Assembly (NCBI GenBank): GCA_947166385.1
Contig: CAMVEB010000009.1
Location: 62,001 to 126,000, forward strand
Reading direction: 5' to 3'
Length of the DNA stretch: 64,000 bases
Source of the DNA: an uncultured Clostridia bacterium
GTDB lineage: Bacteria; Bacillota; Clostridia; Christensenellales; Aristaeellaceae
Positions 19,799 through 30,145 of the stretch are shown here, in pieces. The position numbers and the translations under genes were made by a program. Under the pieces are notes generated by a model that was given only the letters and a program-made list of their open reading frames with translations, ran no database searches and was not told where the DNA came from. How positions within the stretch are numbered: the stretch's first letter is position 1; each line of letters starts with the position of its first letter.

Positions 19799-22700
19799 AT
19801 GCCGAAAATAGAGACAGTATCCACAGAATCTGGCATTACGAAGAATTATTCATTCACAGCAATCCGCTATCAATTCTGTGGTCTTTCCCTTGAAGGTGTA
19901 GAAACGAACAGTATAGATAACAAATATTATGTGTTGGTTAAGCAGGAAGATGAATACAAACATTATGCCCGATTGAATAATCTTTCGGATCTCAGAAATA
20001 CTGATGGTCAATATAGAGTACCGAACGATATTAAAGGCTCTACGGGTTATGAGTTTGAAATCGTGTACAGGAATAGCGACACGATGCCTAGTAACATTGA
20101 TGAGCTAAAATATGAACCAAAAATGTTGGATGGTTGTTGCATAGCAATTAATAATATTCCTTACATCATTTCCTTCCCGACACAGGCAACAACAAAAAAT
20201 AATTATGTTTTTGCCGCCACACCAGCCCCCCAATACAGTGCTACATTCAGTTTCATGCAAGAAGACGGAGTCACTCCTGTCGAAAACCTTGTACTGACAG
20301 ATACATATTATGCACTGATTGCAACAAACAACAGGTATTCTTTATCTGAAAGCCCAATCAATTTCAGTCAGCTCTCTTCTTTGGTAACTTCTACTTCGGT
20401 ATCTTTTGTTCATTTTTATGGAAGCAATGGCAACGATCTGGGCAGCTTACGCTATTCCGGAGATCCTATTCAGAACATCTGGCTGGTGAGCGTTCCTAAT
20501 GGAAACAGTGTACCGACGGTTAGCGAAGCAGTAAATCAGCTTGGCAGCGATAGGAAGAAAGAACTGACGAATTCGACCGTTTGGAACGGCTATGGACTGA
20601 CGTCTTCTTTTACTACCGGTGAATGGAACGGCGTATTCACCAAAATGCCAAGTTACACTGCGAATATTCAGTTTGTTGATTCGGATGGCAGCACACCAAT
20701 TGACGATCCTGAATTGTTGGGGACTTACTACTATCTTGTGAAAGCCAACATTGGCAGTGAGCGGTATGCGGTTTCGACTGAGCATGTTGATTTTAGAGGA
20801 ACAACACCGGGCACATTTGAAGCATTCTATGATCGGAACGATCAAAACGAACAAAGCCCGGTATCTTCCGTTTATTCCGGTACTCCGATTACGCAAGCCT
20901 GGTTGGTTTCAACGAATCAAAGTGGTAAAAGACCTAACGTTTGGGAAGCAGCAAATGGTCAAAACGGTGTAACACAATATGACGTATCTTCCGGTGCTAT
21001 TTTTGCTGAGAGATTTACTCTGAGCGGTGTTCCAGATCAGACAAATCAAGCCAACTACCTGATTACAGCAACCCGTATGCCTTCTTATCAGATCATCTCA
21101 AGCTTTGTTGATGGTACGGGTCCTGTTCCGAAGGCACTGAGTAAGGGATACTATCTGGCAGCGAAGGCATCTATTAATGGATCTGAATATTATTACATTG
21201 ATACTTATGATCCTGCCAGAGAGTACGAGATCACCCATTTTTATACTGAACCGGACTTAAATGGATCAGGAAATCAGTATAACGGGAAAACAGCGTATGT
21301 GAATGATAGCGCAGTTGTAGTGTATCTGGTTGAACAGAGCAATGTTTCCAGCGTGGATGATGTCAAAAATGCTACTGATGATAATAAGATCAGTTACGGA
21401 ACAGTGGAAATTTACACACTGGCGCAGACTCCTGGAACAAACCAGACCAGTCTGACCTTCACAAAGAACGCCGAGACAGAAACCTACGCAACGATAATCA
21501 AGTTTTTTACCGAGAACGCCGAAATCATTGAAGCTGCGGGCGATATCGGCATGCATGTGAACGAGGCAAATAGTACCAAGAAGGCGCCTTCGCTGAGCAA
21601 GCATTACTATGTGGTGGCCACGCTGATAAACAAGACAGATAAGAGTATCGCGGGCTGGGCAATCAATCCTGTGACTCCGAGCGGCCATGCGGAGACATCC
21701 ACCTACTTCTCGGAATTTATTCCGTTTGGCGCGGATGGTTCGACGACCACTGGGACAAAGATTCCTTTCTCTTCCTCCGATGATTTCCCGTATGACATCA
21801 CTACCCGTCTGTACAGGACGGACTCTGCCCTGTCGATCCGCACCTATAAAGCCCTGGTCACAGATAAGACGAATAGCGCGACCGACAGCGCCGAGGACGG
21901 ATATGAATTCGTCGGGAACTGGAATCCCGATGCCACCCACAATGAGATTCATCTGAAAGAAGCGTCGGCTAAGACCTACGCCGTGCGTGTTCGCTTTAAG
22001 GCCAGTGATGTTTCAAAGCTTGCTGCGTTTGGAACTGGAGCAAATGAGTATTTTGTTGTCAATGTGATTGTTACTCATGCGGATTCTTCTCAAAGTGTCC
22101 AATACGACAGAATTCAGATTTCTGCTTCGGATATTTCCCAATTGCATGTTGATGAGGAAGGATATTACTATAAAGAATTCCCATTTGCCTATTGGAGAGC
22201 GACAAATGGCGGCTATTATGTAAAAGATGATACAAAGCCCAATCCCAAATTTACCGGTAATGAGCAGAATATCAAAGTTGAACTGGTAAAGAGTTCTGAT
22301 AATAACAATTATGCTTTCAATAACTATGAAAGTGAAAACTCCATCAAATACACCGAAGGAACATCTGCGGGTTCCTATGTAGTTCACTATGATACGCGGT
22401 GGACGAATCCCCAGAACACCCTTTCCAAGTTCCATGAGGAGCTCGATGGTACCGGTGTTATCAAGTGCTATGATCTCATCGATCTGATTCCGCCCATTGC
22501 GGATAGTGAATATGATTACTCCACTATTCTGGGACCCAATTACAGCTATGGTATTGTGGCTGATCACCTGTTCCAGAACAATGACCTGCAGACAAACTTT
22601 GCCGTGAACCATTACACTGGCCATGGTGACTTTATAACCCCGGACTTGTCCAATACGTCAGGTACGATTGTTATAGGCGAGTTTAATCGCAATACCGATG

Positions 22701-25700
22701 TGATGAGTACGAACCATGTGGGTCCTGCTGTGGATCCGGCCTCCACCGACGGAGAGGATATAAAAGCAGGTACGATTCCCCTGGGAAATACCATTCTTGG
22801 TTCACTGGCAATCTATGCGGACGATGACAGTGGTTCCCGGTACGAAACCTATGGAATTGATGGCGGGACACCGGTGGCTTTTGAACGGGATAATGTTCAT
22901 GTGAGTTTGCAGAACGGTGCGAGTCTCCAGAGTCAGATCGTCAATCCGGGCATTCAGTACGGTATCAATATGTCCCGGACATTGGCGGCTAAAAGCGCGA
23001 CATATACACCTGAGATCCGCAGTGGGAAACCTTATGTGATTACTACAGGATTCCCGGATAACGCAACCATTTATATTGATGCAGATGCCCTGCTTTCTGG
23101 CAGTGGTGAACAACCAGATGATGTCTATGGGACTCTCTATGTGCTCGACCAACTTCACATCGAAAAGAATCCCGGTCAAATGCTGATCTTCAACTTCAAT
23201 AAAACCAAAAATGTCAAACTGAAGCAGTTCCATGTAAAATATGAAGAAAGTTACTTTGATACCCAAACCACGACAAGCCATAGCGATATAAATGTAAAGA
23301 TGGAGGATATCTCCAAGCATATTGTATGGAACTTTGCCAGCTGTACCGGGCGCGTGGAACTGAGCGAAGTTGGCGGTATCTGCCTGCAACCGAATTACGG
23401 ATCGGAAACGCAGATTTCCGGTACCAGCGGCGGCTGGCTGGTGAGCGCCGGCTATGTATTCAACAGTGACGCGGAGTGGCACAACTTCTTCCAGGAAGTT
23501 CCGGTGAGTACCGAAGTCAATCTGAATCTGCTGAAGACGGTGGACGATCTGGTGCCGGGCGGCGGAGATGTGTTCAGTTTTGAGTTGTATGAGTACAAAA
23601 TCGGAATGGCTTGGCCTGAAACTCCTTTAGCATCAACAAAGAACGTACGCAGCAGTATTAAGTTCAACATTAAGGATAAGGCTGATACATCTGAGGAGAA
23701 CAGAAAACTGACGCCCGGCTGGCATATCTATAAAATTGTTGAAGATCCAACAATACCTGTTGGGAACACGACAAACAATCAGTATATCTTCGATCCGACG
23801 ATATATTATGCCGCCGTGCGGGTGACTCAGGTCGGTGAAACTGTGATCGCGGGAATGCCGATGTATTTCAGTGATTTCAATCCCGCATTATTTAATCTGA
23901 CTGCTGTTGAAAACGTCAATAAACCTGCAGCACTGACCGGTGATCTGGTTTCTGTTACCTTTAAAAATGAAGTCAAGAAGGAAGGCCTGACGATCCAGAA
24001 AACTGTGGAAGGAACGGACAGCAGCAAGGTTTCATTTACTTTCAAGATCAAGGCGTGGCAAGGCGAAACAGGCTCGACTACGGCGCTAAGTGGATCCGCA
24101 ACAGACTATTCTGTTTCCGGCCTGCCCGGCACAACGAAGATTACTCTTACGCCGGCAGGGGAGACAGGCAATCAGTGGAGCGAAGGTACCCTGAATCTGA
24201 AAAACGGGCAAACAGCTACCATTACAAATCTTCCCATCGGAAGCCACTATGAAATCACAGAGACACATGTCGGCGGGACAGAAATCACCTATACCGATGT
24301 GAATCCAAATCCTGTGATGGGTTATACACCGCAGACCGGATCACGGACTGGTATTATTCCAGATGGTGGCATAAAAGAAGCTTTTGTCAATAAATATCAA
24401 GCCTCCGGCAAAACGACGCTGTATGTTCATAAGGCGCTGAAAAATTCTACGGCTACGCTTCCGTCGAATGCTTACGGCTTCGAACTATATCAGGTGGGAG
24501 GCGGCAAGATCGGCGAGACGCAATACAATGATGACAACGGCAATGTCACGTTTGGCCCGCTTATCTATACGGAAGCCGATCTGGAAGGCGCGGTCGTGAA
24601 CCCGTACACGGGCAAACGCGTAAAGGTGCTCTCATACCGTGTCCATGAAGTCAACGGTTCTCTGGCCAAAGAGACATTTGATTACAGCCAGTACATCAAC
24701 GACAGCGATAAGCTTGTTGTGGTGAACCTGACGGATAACGGTGACGGTACGATTACGGCTGCGACCTTCCCCGCGGACGCTACCTTCCGGTTTAATAACG
24801 AGAAGGCGATTCAGGTTGTGCTGGAAGGTTCCAAGATTCTGACTGGCCGCGATATGAAAGCTGGCGAGGTGTTCCGGTTTGTTGCAAAGGAAGATGGAAC
24901 TACCGTTGCTACTGCCAGTGTCACAGGCGCGCGGGACAGCGAGGAAGTTCAGTTCAGATTTACGCCCATCAAGTATACGGAAGCAGGGACTCATGAATAC
25001 ACGATCACCGAAGTTCAGGGAACGGATGATAAGCTGAATTATGACAACACAACAAGCTATACCGCTACTGTGACAGTGGAAAACAACGAAGGCAAATTAT
25101 CCGCAACAATCACATATGACGAAAAGAAGCCTTTCATCAATACGAGCAAGGAAACAAAAAGCGCCTCCGTTGAGAAAGTCTGGTCCGACGGGAATCAGAA
25201 TCATTCCAATGACCGCGTGAAGGTAAAACTGTATAAGGCGTACGGCAATCCCGTGGAGCAAGCTCCCACAGGGACGGAGCCTGTTCCCTATATCGGTACT
25301 GGGACGGATACCACGGAAACGGGCGGAATATCTATCAGCAGACCTGGTACAGATTATCTGCCTGCGGATGCTGAGACGATTACCGGTACCGAAGTCATGC
25401 TCAGCAGGGCAAACGGCTGGAAGCATGTCTGGTCCAAGCTGCCGACGATGGAAAATGATGGTGGAACTTGGAAGTACGTCAACTACTATCCTGTTGAAGT
25501 CTGGTCTTCGAACGCCAACATTGTTACCACAGCTTATGACCACAACACTCAAATCAACAAGGTCACCATTACGAACACCGTGGCAAGCAAAGGCGCTCTG
25601 AAGCTGACCAAAGCGGTCACGGTAAACGGTCAGACACCGAATGCCGGGCAACAGAATTTGACGAACGGCACCTATTCATTCGAGATCAGGAAGGTAGGCG

Positions 25701-27574
25701 TTGATACGGTCATTCACACGGTTGCTATTACCTATGCGGGCGGAGCGATAACCGGAGCTACGCTGGACGGTCAAACAATTGCGCTGTCCGGTAGTTATGT
25801 GGTCGTTACCAATCTGAATGAGGGAGACTATACCATCACAGAAACGGCAGTCAGCGGCATGACCACTACAGCCAGCGGCGGAACTGGCAACAGCTCTACG
25901 AACACGATCACTGTCCATGTCACAGCAGGTGATATGGCGGCTGATCAGGCTACCGCTCAGGCCATCTTCACCAACAATAAGCCGTATACAACCGTTGCGT
26001 TTAGGGCAAAAAAGACGCTGCAGGGCGCAGAACTTGCGAACAGAGCCTTCAGCTTTGCGCTAACAGAGTATACGGACGCCAGTTTTAAAACAGTCAAGAG
26101 CGGCGGCGTAGAACAGAGTAAAACGAATTTCGCTCCGGTATCTCCCGCCATCTACGGCGAGATACTGTTTGACGATGTAGATATCATCAGCGCTGGTACC
26201 CGCTATTTCAAAATCAGTGAAACAATTCCCACCGGGGAAGGTGCTGATGGTACCATCATTTATGATACAATGGAATATAACATCACCGTGACTGTGACAG
26301 CTGACAGCAATGGCAATCTGACGGCAACCAAGAGTCGCGGTGCTGTGGATGGTTATGATGCCAGCTTCGCGAACATAAAGACCGGTAGCCTGAAGATCAC
26401 AAAGACATTGAAGATCAATGAAGCTGATCTGACAACGGGTGTTGATGGAACCCAAAACCTGGCGGATGGCATATTCACCTTTGAAGTCTGGAAAGGGGAT
26501 GGCTCCGCAAAGGCCACGGATAAGGATGGTGTCGAAATTCCGGAGGTGACCATTACAGTCACTGATGGAACGTCATCCCCGGCGGAACAGAGCGTCAGCA
26601 ACCTGCGGCCGGGCAGTTACCTGATCGTTGAAAAAAGTGCAAGCAACAATTTCACCTTGTTCAATAACAGTGCGGCCTTGACCACGGCAAACGGAAAGAC
26701 AGGCATTCTGGTCACGGTGAACGCAGGTGATGTGGGAGGCATTCCCACTGCGGCTTTCGTAAACAATAAGAACATGGGCAAGATCAGTGTAACCAAGACA
26801 GTGACAGGTATTACGGATGAAAGCATCCTTCAGAATACCACATACACCTTTACCATCTCCCGCACCGGTATGACAGATGTAACTCTGAATGTGAAAAATG
26901 GAGAAACCAAAACCACCGGCTGGCTGGAACTGGGTGACTACACCGTCACGGAAGCATCACAGTCGATCGCGGGCTACGATATTGATACCGCAAATACCTT
27001 CTCGACCCAGAATGTAACGCTGACAACAGAACACAGGACACAGGCACTCAATATCGCGGCCACTAACACATATATCAAGACCACCAACATCACTGTAAAG
27101 AAGGTCAAGAACGACACGACTGAACCGCTGTCCGGTGCGACATTCAAGCTTTACCGGGTGACAACCGTAGAAGTTACAGCAACCGATGGAGGCGAACCCA
27201 CTACAAGCACTGTTGAAACTCCGTATCCTAACGAAGCGGACTCTCAGAAGACAACGAACGTCAACGGAACAATACAGTTCGCGAACCTGATTGACGGCAA
27301 TTACAAGATCGTTGAGACCCAGCCGCCAGCAGGATATAACGCATTGACACAAGCGATTGAATTCAGCATCACAAACGGTGTGGTGACGTATTCACAGGGT
27401 AGCACGGTGACTTATGATCCCAATACGAAGACGTTTACGGTTCCTAACACCCCCGGTGTCGAACTCCCGGCTACCGGCGGATCCGGTACGCTGCTGTATA
27501 CCATCGGGGGCATGACGCTGATCCTGCTGGCAGCAGGGGTGCTGCTGGCGGGTCGGAAGCGGAGAAAGGTATGA
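19799..27574 (+). CDS. Giant LPXTG surface adhesin, remainder: divergent tandem repeats, SpaA/Cna-B-type domains, LPATG anchor
   Basis: VEKVWSDGNQNHSNDRVKVKLYKA (Cna-B-like), SGATFKLY..PPAGYN (SpaA-like), C-term ELPATGGSGTLLYTIGGMTLILLAAGVLLAGRKRRKV; frame open upstream to 19751. Confidence 0.88.
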   Translation: MPKIETVSTESGITKNYSFTAIRYQFCGLSLEGVETNSIDNKYYVLVKQEDEYKHYARLNNLSDLRNTDGQYRVPNDIKGSTGYEFEIVYRNSDTMPSNIDELKYEPKMLDGCCIAINNIPYIISFPTQATTKNNYVFAATPAPQYSATFSFMQEDGVTPVENLVLTDTYYALIATNNRYSLSESPINFSQLSSLVTSTSVSFVHFYGSNGNDLGSLRYSGDPIQNIWLVSVPNGNSVPTVSEAVNQLGSDRKKELTNSTVWNGYGLTSSFTTGEWNGVFTKMPSYTANIQFVDSDGSTPIDDPELLGTYYYLVKANIGSERYAVSTEHVDFRGTTPGTFEAFYDRNDQNEQSPVSSVYSGTPITQAWLVSTNQSGKRPNVWEAANGQNGVTQYDVSSGAIFAERFTLSGVPDQTNQANYLITATRMPSYQIISSFVDGTGPVPKALSKGYYLAAKASINGSEYYYIDTYDPAREYEITHFYTEPDLNGSGNQYNGKTAYVNDSAVVVYLVEQSNVSSVDDVKNATDDNKISYGTVEIYTLAQTPGTNQTSLTFTKNAETETYATIIKFFTENAEIIEAAGDIGMHVNEANSTKKAPSLSKHYYVVATLINKTDKSIAGWAINPVTPSGHAETSTYFSEFIPFGADGSTTTGTKIPFSSSDDFPYDITTRLYRTDSALSIRTYKALVTDKTNSATDSAEDGYEFVGNWNPDATHNEIHLKEASAKTYAVRVRFKASDVSKLAAFGTGANEYFVVNVIVTHADSSQSVQYDRIQISASDISQLHVDEEGYYYKEFPFAYWRATNGGYYVKDDTKPNPKFTGNEQNIKVELVKSSDNNNYAFNNYESENSIKYTEGTSAGSYVVHYDTRWTNPQNTLSKFHEELDGTGVIKCYDLIDLIPPIADSEYDYSTILGPNYSYGIVADHLFQNNDLQTNFAVNHYTGHGDFITPDLSNTSGTIVIGEFNRNTDVMSTNHVGPAVDPASTDGEDIKAGTIPLGNTILGSLAIYADDDSGSRYETYGIDGGTPVAFERDNVHVSLQNGASLQSQIVNPGIQYGINMSRTLAAKSATYTPEIRSGKPYVITTGFPDNATIYIDADALLSGSGEQPDDVYGTLYVLDQLHIEKNPGQMLIFNFNKTKNVKLKQFHVKYEESYFDTQTTTSHSDINVKMEDISKHIVWNFASCTGRVELSEVGGICLQPNYGSETQISGTSGGWLVSAGYVFNSDAEWHNFFQEVPVSTEVNLNLLKTVDDLVPGGGDVFSFELYEYKIGMAWPETPLASTKNVRSSIKFNIKDKADTSEENRKLTPGWHIYKIVEDPTIPVGNTTNNQYIFDPTIYYAAVRVTQVGETVIAGMPMYFSDFNPALFNLTAVENVNKPAALTGDLVSVTFKNEVKKEGLTIQKTVEGTDSSKVSFTFKIKAWQGETGSTTALSGSATDYSVSGLPGTTKITLTPAGETGNQWSEGTLNLKNGQTATITNLPIGSHYEITETHVGGTEITYTDVNPNPVMGYTPQTGSRTGIIPDGGIKEAFVNKYQASGKTTLYVHKALKNSTATLPSNAYGFELYQVGGGKIGETQYNDDNGNVTFGPLIYTEADLEGAVVNPYTGKRVKVLSYRVHEVNGSLAKETFDYSQYINDSDKLVVVNLTDNGDGTITAATFPADATFRFNNEKAIQVVLEGSKILTGRDMKAGEVFRFVAKEDGTTVATASVTGARDSEEVQFRFTPIKYTEAGTHEYTITEVQGTDDKLNYDNTTSYTATVTVENNEGKLSATITYDEKKPFINTSKETKSASVEKVWSDGNQNHSNDRVKVKLYKAYGNPVEQAPTGTEPVPYIGTGTDTTETGGISISRPGTDYLPADAETITGTEVMLSRANGWKHVWSKLPTMENDGGTWKYVNYYPVEVWSSNANIVTTAYDHNTQINKVTITNTVASKGALKLTKAVTVNGQTPNAGQQNLTNGTYSFEIRKVGVDTVIHTVAITYAGGAITGATLDGQTIALSGSYVVVTNLNEGDYTITETAVSGMTTTASGGTGNSSTNTITVHVTAGDMAADQATAQAIFTNNKPYTTVAFRAKKTLQGAELANRAFSFALTEYTDASFKTVKSGGVEQSKTNFAPVSPAIYGEILFDDVDIISAGTRYFKISETIPTGEGADGTIIYDTMEYNITVTVTADSNGNLTATKSRGAVDGYDASFANIKTGSLKITKTLKINEADLTTGVDGTQNLADGIFTFEVWKGDGSAKATDKDGVEIPEVTITVTDGTSSPAEQSVSNLRPGSYLIVEKSASNNFTLFNNSAALTTANGKTGILVTVNAGDVGGIPTAAFVNNKNMGKISVTKTVTGITDESILQNTTYTFTISRTGMTDVTLNVKNGETKTTGWLELGDYTVTEASQSIAGYDIDTANTFSTQNVTLTTEHRTQALNIAATNTYIKTTNITVKKVKNDTTEPLSGATFKLYRVTTVEVTATDGGEPTTSTVETPYPNEADSQKTTNVNGTIQFANLIDGNYKIVETQPPAGYNALTQAIEFSITNGVVTYSQGSTVTYDPNTKTFTVPNTPGVELPATGGSGTLLYTIGGMTLILLAAGVLLAGRKRRKV

Positions 27575-27606
27575 CACGGGACGGATTCGTGAGGAAAAAG
27601 GATCAA

Positions 27607-28758
27607 TCAGCGAGTCATCCATTGTTCCAGCAAACAAATCTTTTTCTGATAGCCGTCAGCGATAATATCCAGGCAGGGAATCAATGGATCCTGTGAATAG
27701 ACCTGAAAGAGTTCTTCACGATTTGGAAGTTTCAGCAGGTCAAGCTGCCTGAAATTCTTCACGTAAGACATCATAGCAGATTCCTTCTTCAGAATGCTGT
27801 TTACCGAGATGTTTGTCAGATTACTATGAGCCGGGAGCATAGGATGATCCCAGAACATGGAGTTTCCTGAATCAAAAATCGGAGCCATACCCACAAGCTT
27901 CAGGGAGTTCGTATCCCGTAAAACGCCAAAGTTGTTCAGATGCCGGTCCGTGTTAGTCATCAGATAATCTGTTATGATCTGGTATTCCAGGAATGACCGG
28001 ACAGCGCTTTCATCCAATCCATTTTTGACACAGAGGAAGATAAAGTGTTCGTAGACAGAAACAGAATTGCTCCGCTTTTCTGAGCGAATCAGATCCGCTG
28101 CAGGAATGAATTCGAGGGTGTCCGATGTAAAGCATTCACAGATGCAGTTCATCTGATCATCGACCATCAGCGGACGGTAATCCACATAAGGCTGTTTCTG
28201 CTGTTTTCTGTGAATCAGCGAAGCGAAGACTTCATTCAGGCTTTCCTGAGCGTTGCCGCCGTGATTTCCTTTGATCAGGTACCGTTTGCCATCCATGATT
28301 ACCCATTTTTTCCGAAGGTTTCCCTGCGTGGAGGAACTGGGTGAGAATGCATTGGCAGGGAGTTCCGGGATTTCTGCTTCCGGATTGAAAAGCATCTCAC
28401 CGATGGAATCCCGGAAGTCATTTGTGAACAGATTCACATCCTGCCAGCACATCTCTGTATCGATCGGCTTGATCCAATAATGATCTGAAAGGCTTAACCC
28501 AAGATTCCTGACCAGATATTCCTGGGGAGATGAAAAGCCTTTTTCTTCCAGAATTCTCAGGATCCTGTCCTGTGTTACCGGGACTGCCCGGCGATGCCAC
28601 CAAGTCCGTAAAGCTTCCGCATCGATCCTGCCGCCCGGCGGCAGCAGTTCAACCTCAGTCATTTTGGCAACACGCAACAAATTTCCGCTTATTGGATCAA
28701 TCGAAATTATGCATACCGGATCGTCACGGTGCATCAGATAATATGTCTTTTGTTCCAT
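27607..28758 (-). CDS. HipA-like kinase-domain protein (divergent HipA_C)
   Basis: TDRHLNNFGVLRDTNSLKLVGMAPIFDSGNSMFW kinase-like motifs; LSLSDHYWIKP; adjacent XRE gene. Confidence 0.7.
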   Translation of the reverse strand: MEQKTYYLMHRDDPVCIISIDPISGNLLRVAKMTEVELLPPGGRIDAEALRTWWHRRAVPVTQDRILRILEEKGFSSPQEYLVRNLGLSLSDHYWIKPIDTEMCWQDVNLFTNDFRDSIGEMLFNPEAEIPELPANAFSPSSSTQGNLRKKWVIMDGKRYLIKGNHGGNAQESLNEVFASLIHRKQQKQPYVDYRPLMVDDQMNCICECFTSDTLEFIPAADLIRSEKRSNSVSVYEHFIFLCVKNGLDESAVRSFLEYQIITDYLMTNTDRHLNNFGVLRDTNSLKLVGMAPIFDSGNSMFWDHPMLPAHSNLTNISVNSILKKESAMMSYVKNFRQLDLLKLPNREELFQVYSQDPLIPCLDIIADGYQKKICLLEQWMTR

Positions 28759-28762
28759 GATC

Positions 28763-29236
28763 TCACCTCGCAGCAAGCTTTAAAAACTCGGTATCCTCGA
28801 TCGCTTCCTCCATCAGAAGCACAGCGGCGGATTTCAACCAGGGGATCAGTTCTTTTTTGAAGATTGCCCTGAAGGGGAGCAGGTATTGGCGATCTTCAAA
28901 ATAAAAAAGGATCGCGATCCGGTCATCAGAGCAAATCCATTGCCCCATCACCCCATATTGGTCACAAAAGAACGAATGACCGCTGATCTCTTCTGTGGTC
29001 ATCGTGTTCCCGGGGAGGACAGGCGATCCTGCATTTTTGATCTCATCCGCCAGAAGAAGTTCCTCCACGGAACAACCCAGGGCGGATGCCAGACGGAGCA
29101 GCACTTCTCCGCCGGCGGAACTGAGCGGCTTATGCCCCTGCTCATAATCCTGCAGAGAGCGGAAATTGACACCGCTGATCTGTGCCAGTCTGCTTTGTGT
29201 TATTTTCCTGGCTGTTCTGAAATCTTTTAGGCTCAT
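28763..29236 (-). CDS. XRE-family HTH regulator/antitoxin-like partner of the HipA-like gene
   Basis: SLKDFRTARKITQSRLAQISGVNFRSLQDYEQGHKPLSSAGGEVLLRLASALGCSVEELL; SD GGGAGG upstream of ATG at 29236. Confidence 0.8.
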   Translation of the reverse strand: MSLKDFRTARKITQSRLAQISGVNFRSLQDYEQGHKPLSSAGGEVLLRLASALGCSVEELLLADEIKNAGSPVLPGNTMTTEEISGHSFFCDQYGVMGQWICSDDRIAILFYFEDRQYLLPFRAIFKKELIPWLKSAAVLLMEEAIEDTEFLKLAAR

Positions 29237-29257
29237 CAATTTTTTCCCTCCCTTTAT

Positions 29258-29287
29258 CAATATACGCATATATGCGTATATTGTCAA
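29258..29287 (-). promoter_or_regulatory. Promoter overlapping a 26-bp perfect palindrome (operator candidate)
   Basis: CAATATACGCATA|TATGCGTATATTG at 29258-29283; minus-strand TTGACA (29287-29282)-17 nt-TATATT (29264-29259). Confidence 0.88.
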
Positions 29288-29422
29288 TAAAGAATCAATA
29301 GGGTTGGAGGCATGATATTTGGTTATCTATCAAGTTGACAGTCCAACCATGTCATGGCACAATACTTGTGAACTTGGAGCCTGCGGGGCGAGGCGACGAT
29401 GAAACGCGAATGAGGTGGAAAG

Positions 29423-30145
29423 ATGGACAGTGACTGGAATTTGAACGGATGCCGGAGAGATGATCCATCCCGGTTTCATTCGGCGGAAGATGTGATCGAC
29501 AGAATCCATGAAGTTGGCTTTCTTCCGCTGTTCGCGACGGATATTCCCGGCTTTTCCGTAGAGGAACACACCTATGCGTTTGACTGGTGGTCTGATGATC
29601 CGGAACGGGACCCATGGGCGTGGCGGATGAAAATTGCTGCCCGGGATGACATCGCCTATGGGAAATTCTTTGACCGGAAGGCCGGGTTCATCTCCATGCC
29701 ATGGTTTCCGATCTTCGCGAATTACCGCAGAGATGGGTATGACTATGAAGGAATGTACGAAGACGGGAAAATGAACGGCCGGGCCAAAAAGATTCTGGAC
29801 ACACTGGAACTCAATGAAGATGCCGTCGGCCTGGAAATGATGTCCGGAGAACTGAGGAAGAAGGCGGCAGTGGAAAAGGGTTTTGACAATTTGCTGATCG
29901 ATTTGCAGATGCAATCATTCCTGCTGATCAGCAGATTTCGTCAAAAAAAGAACAAGCGCGGAATCGAATACGGCTGGCATCTGCCATCTTTCATGACGCC
30001 GGAAACCAAATGGGGATACGATGTTGTCAACAGCGTTCATGAATCTCCTGAAGCATCCTGGAAATGGATCGACGGACAGATCAGGCAGTTTTTCACGGAT
30101 ATTGGCGAGAAAGAGATCAGAAAAGTGCTGGGAATCAGACGATGA
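29423..30145 (+). CDS. Conserved hypothetical protein (possibly AlkZ-related)
   Basis: DPWAWRMKIAARDDIAYGKFFDRKAGFISMPWFPIFANYRR; ORF with SD. Confidence 0.45.
   Translation: MDSDWNLNGCRRDDPSRFHSAEDVIDRIHEVGFLPLFATDIPGFSVEEHTYAFDWWSDDPERDPWAWRMKIAARDDIAYGKFFDRKAGFISMPWFPIFANYRRDGYDYEGMYEDGKMNGRAKKILDTLELNEDAVGLEMMSGELRKKAAVEKGFDNLLIDLQMQSFLLISRFRQKKNKRGIEYGWHLPSFMTPETKWGYDVVNSVHESPEASWKWIDGQIRQFFTDIGEKEIRKVLGIRR

Noticed and set aside
29330-29366. Fourth copy of the dispersed promoter cassette (TTGACA..GTCATGGCACAAT)
   Set aside because: Some resemblance (TCATGGCA, 17-nt spacer) but the register is shifted and the CGGG block is absent; too weak to claim.
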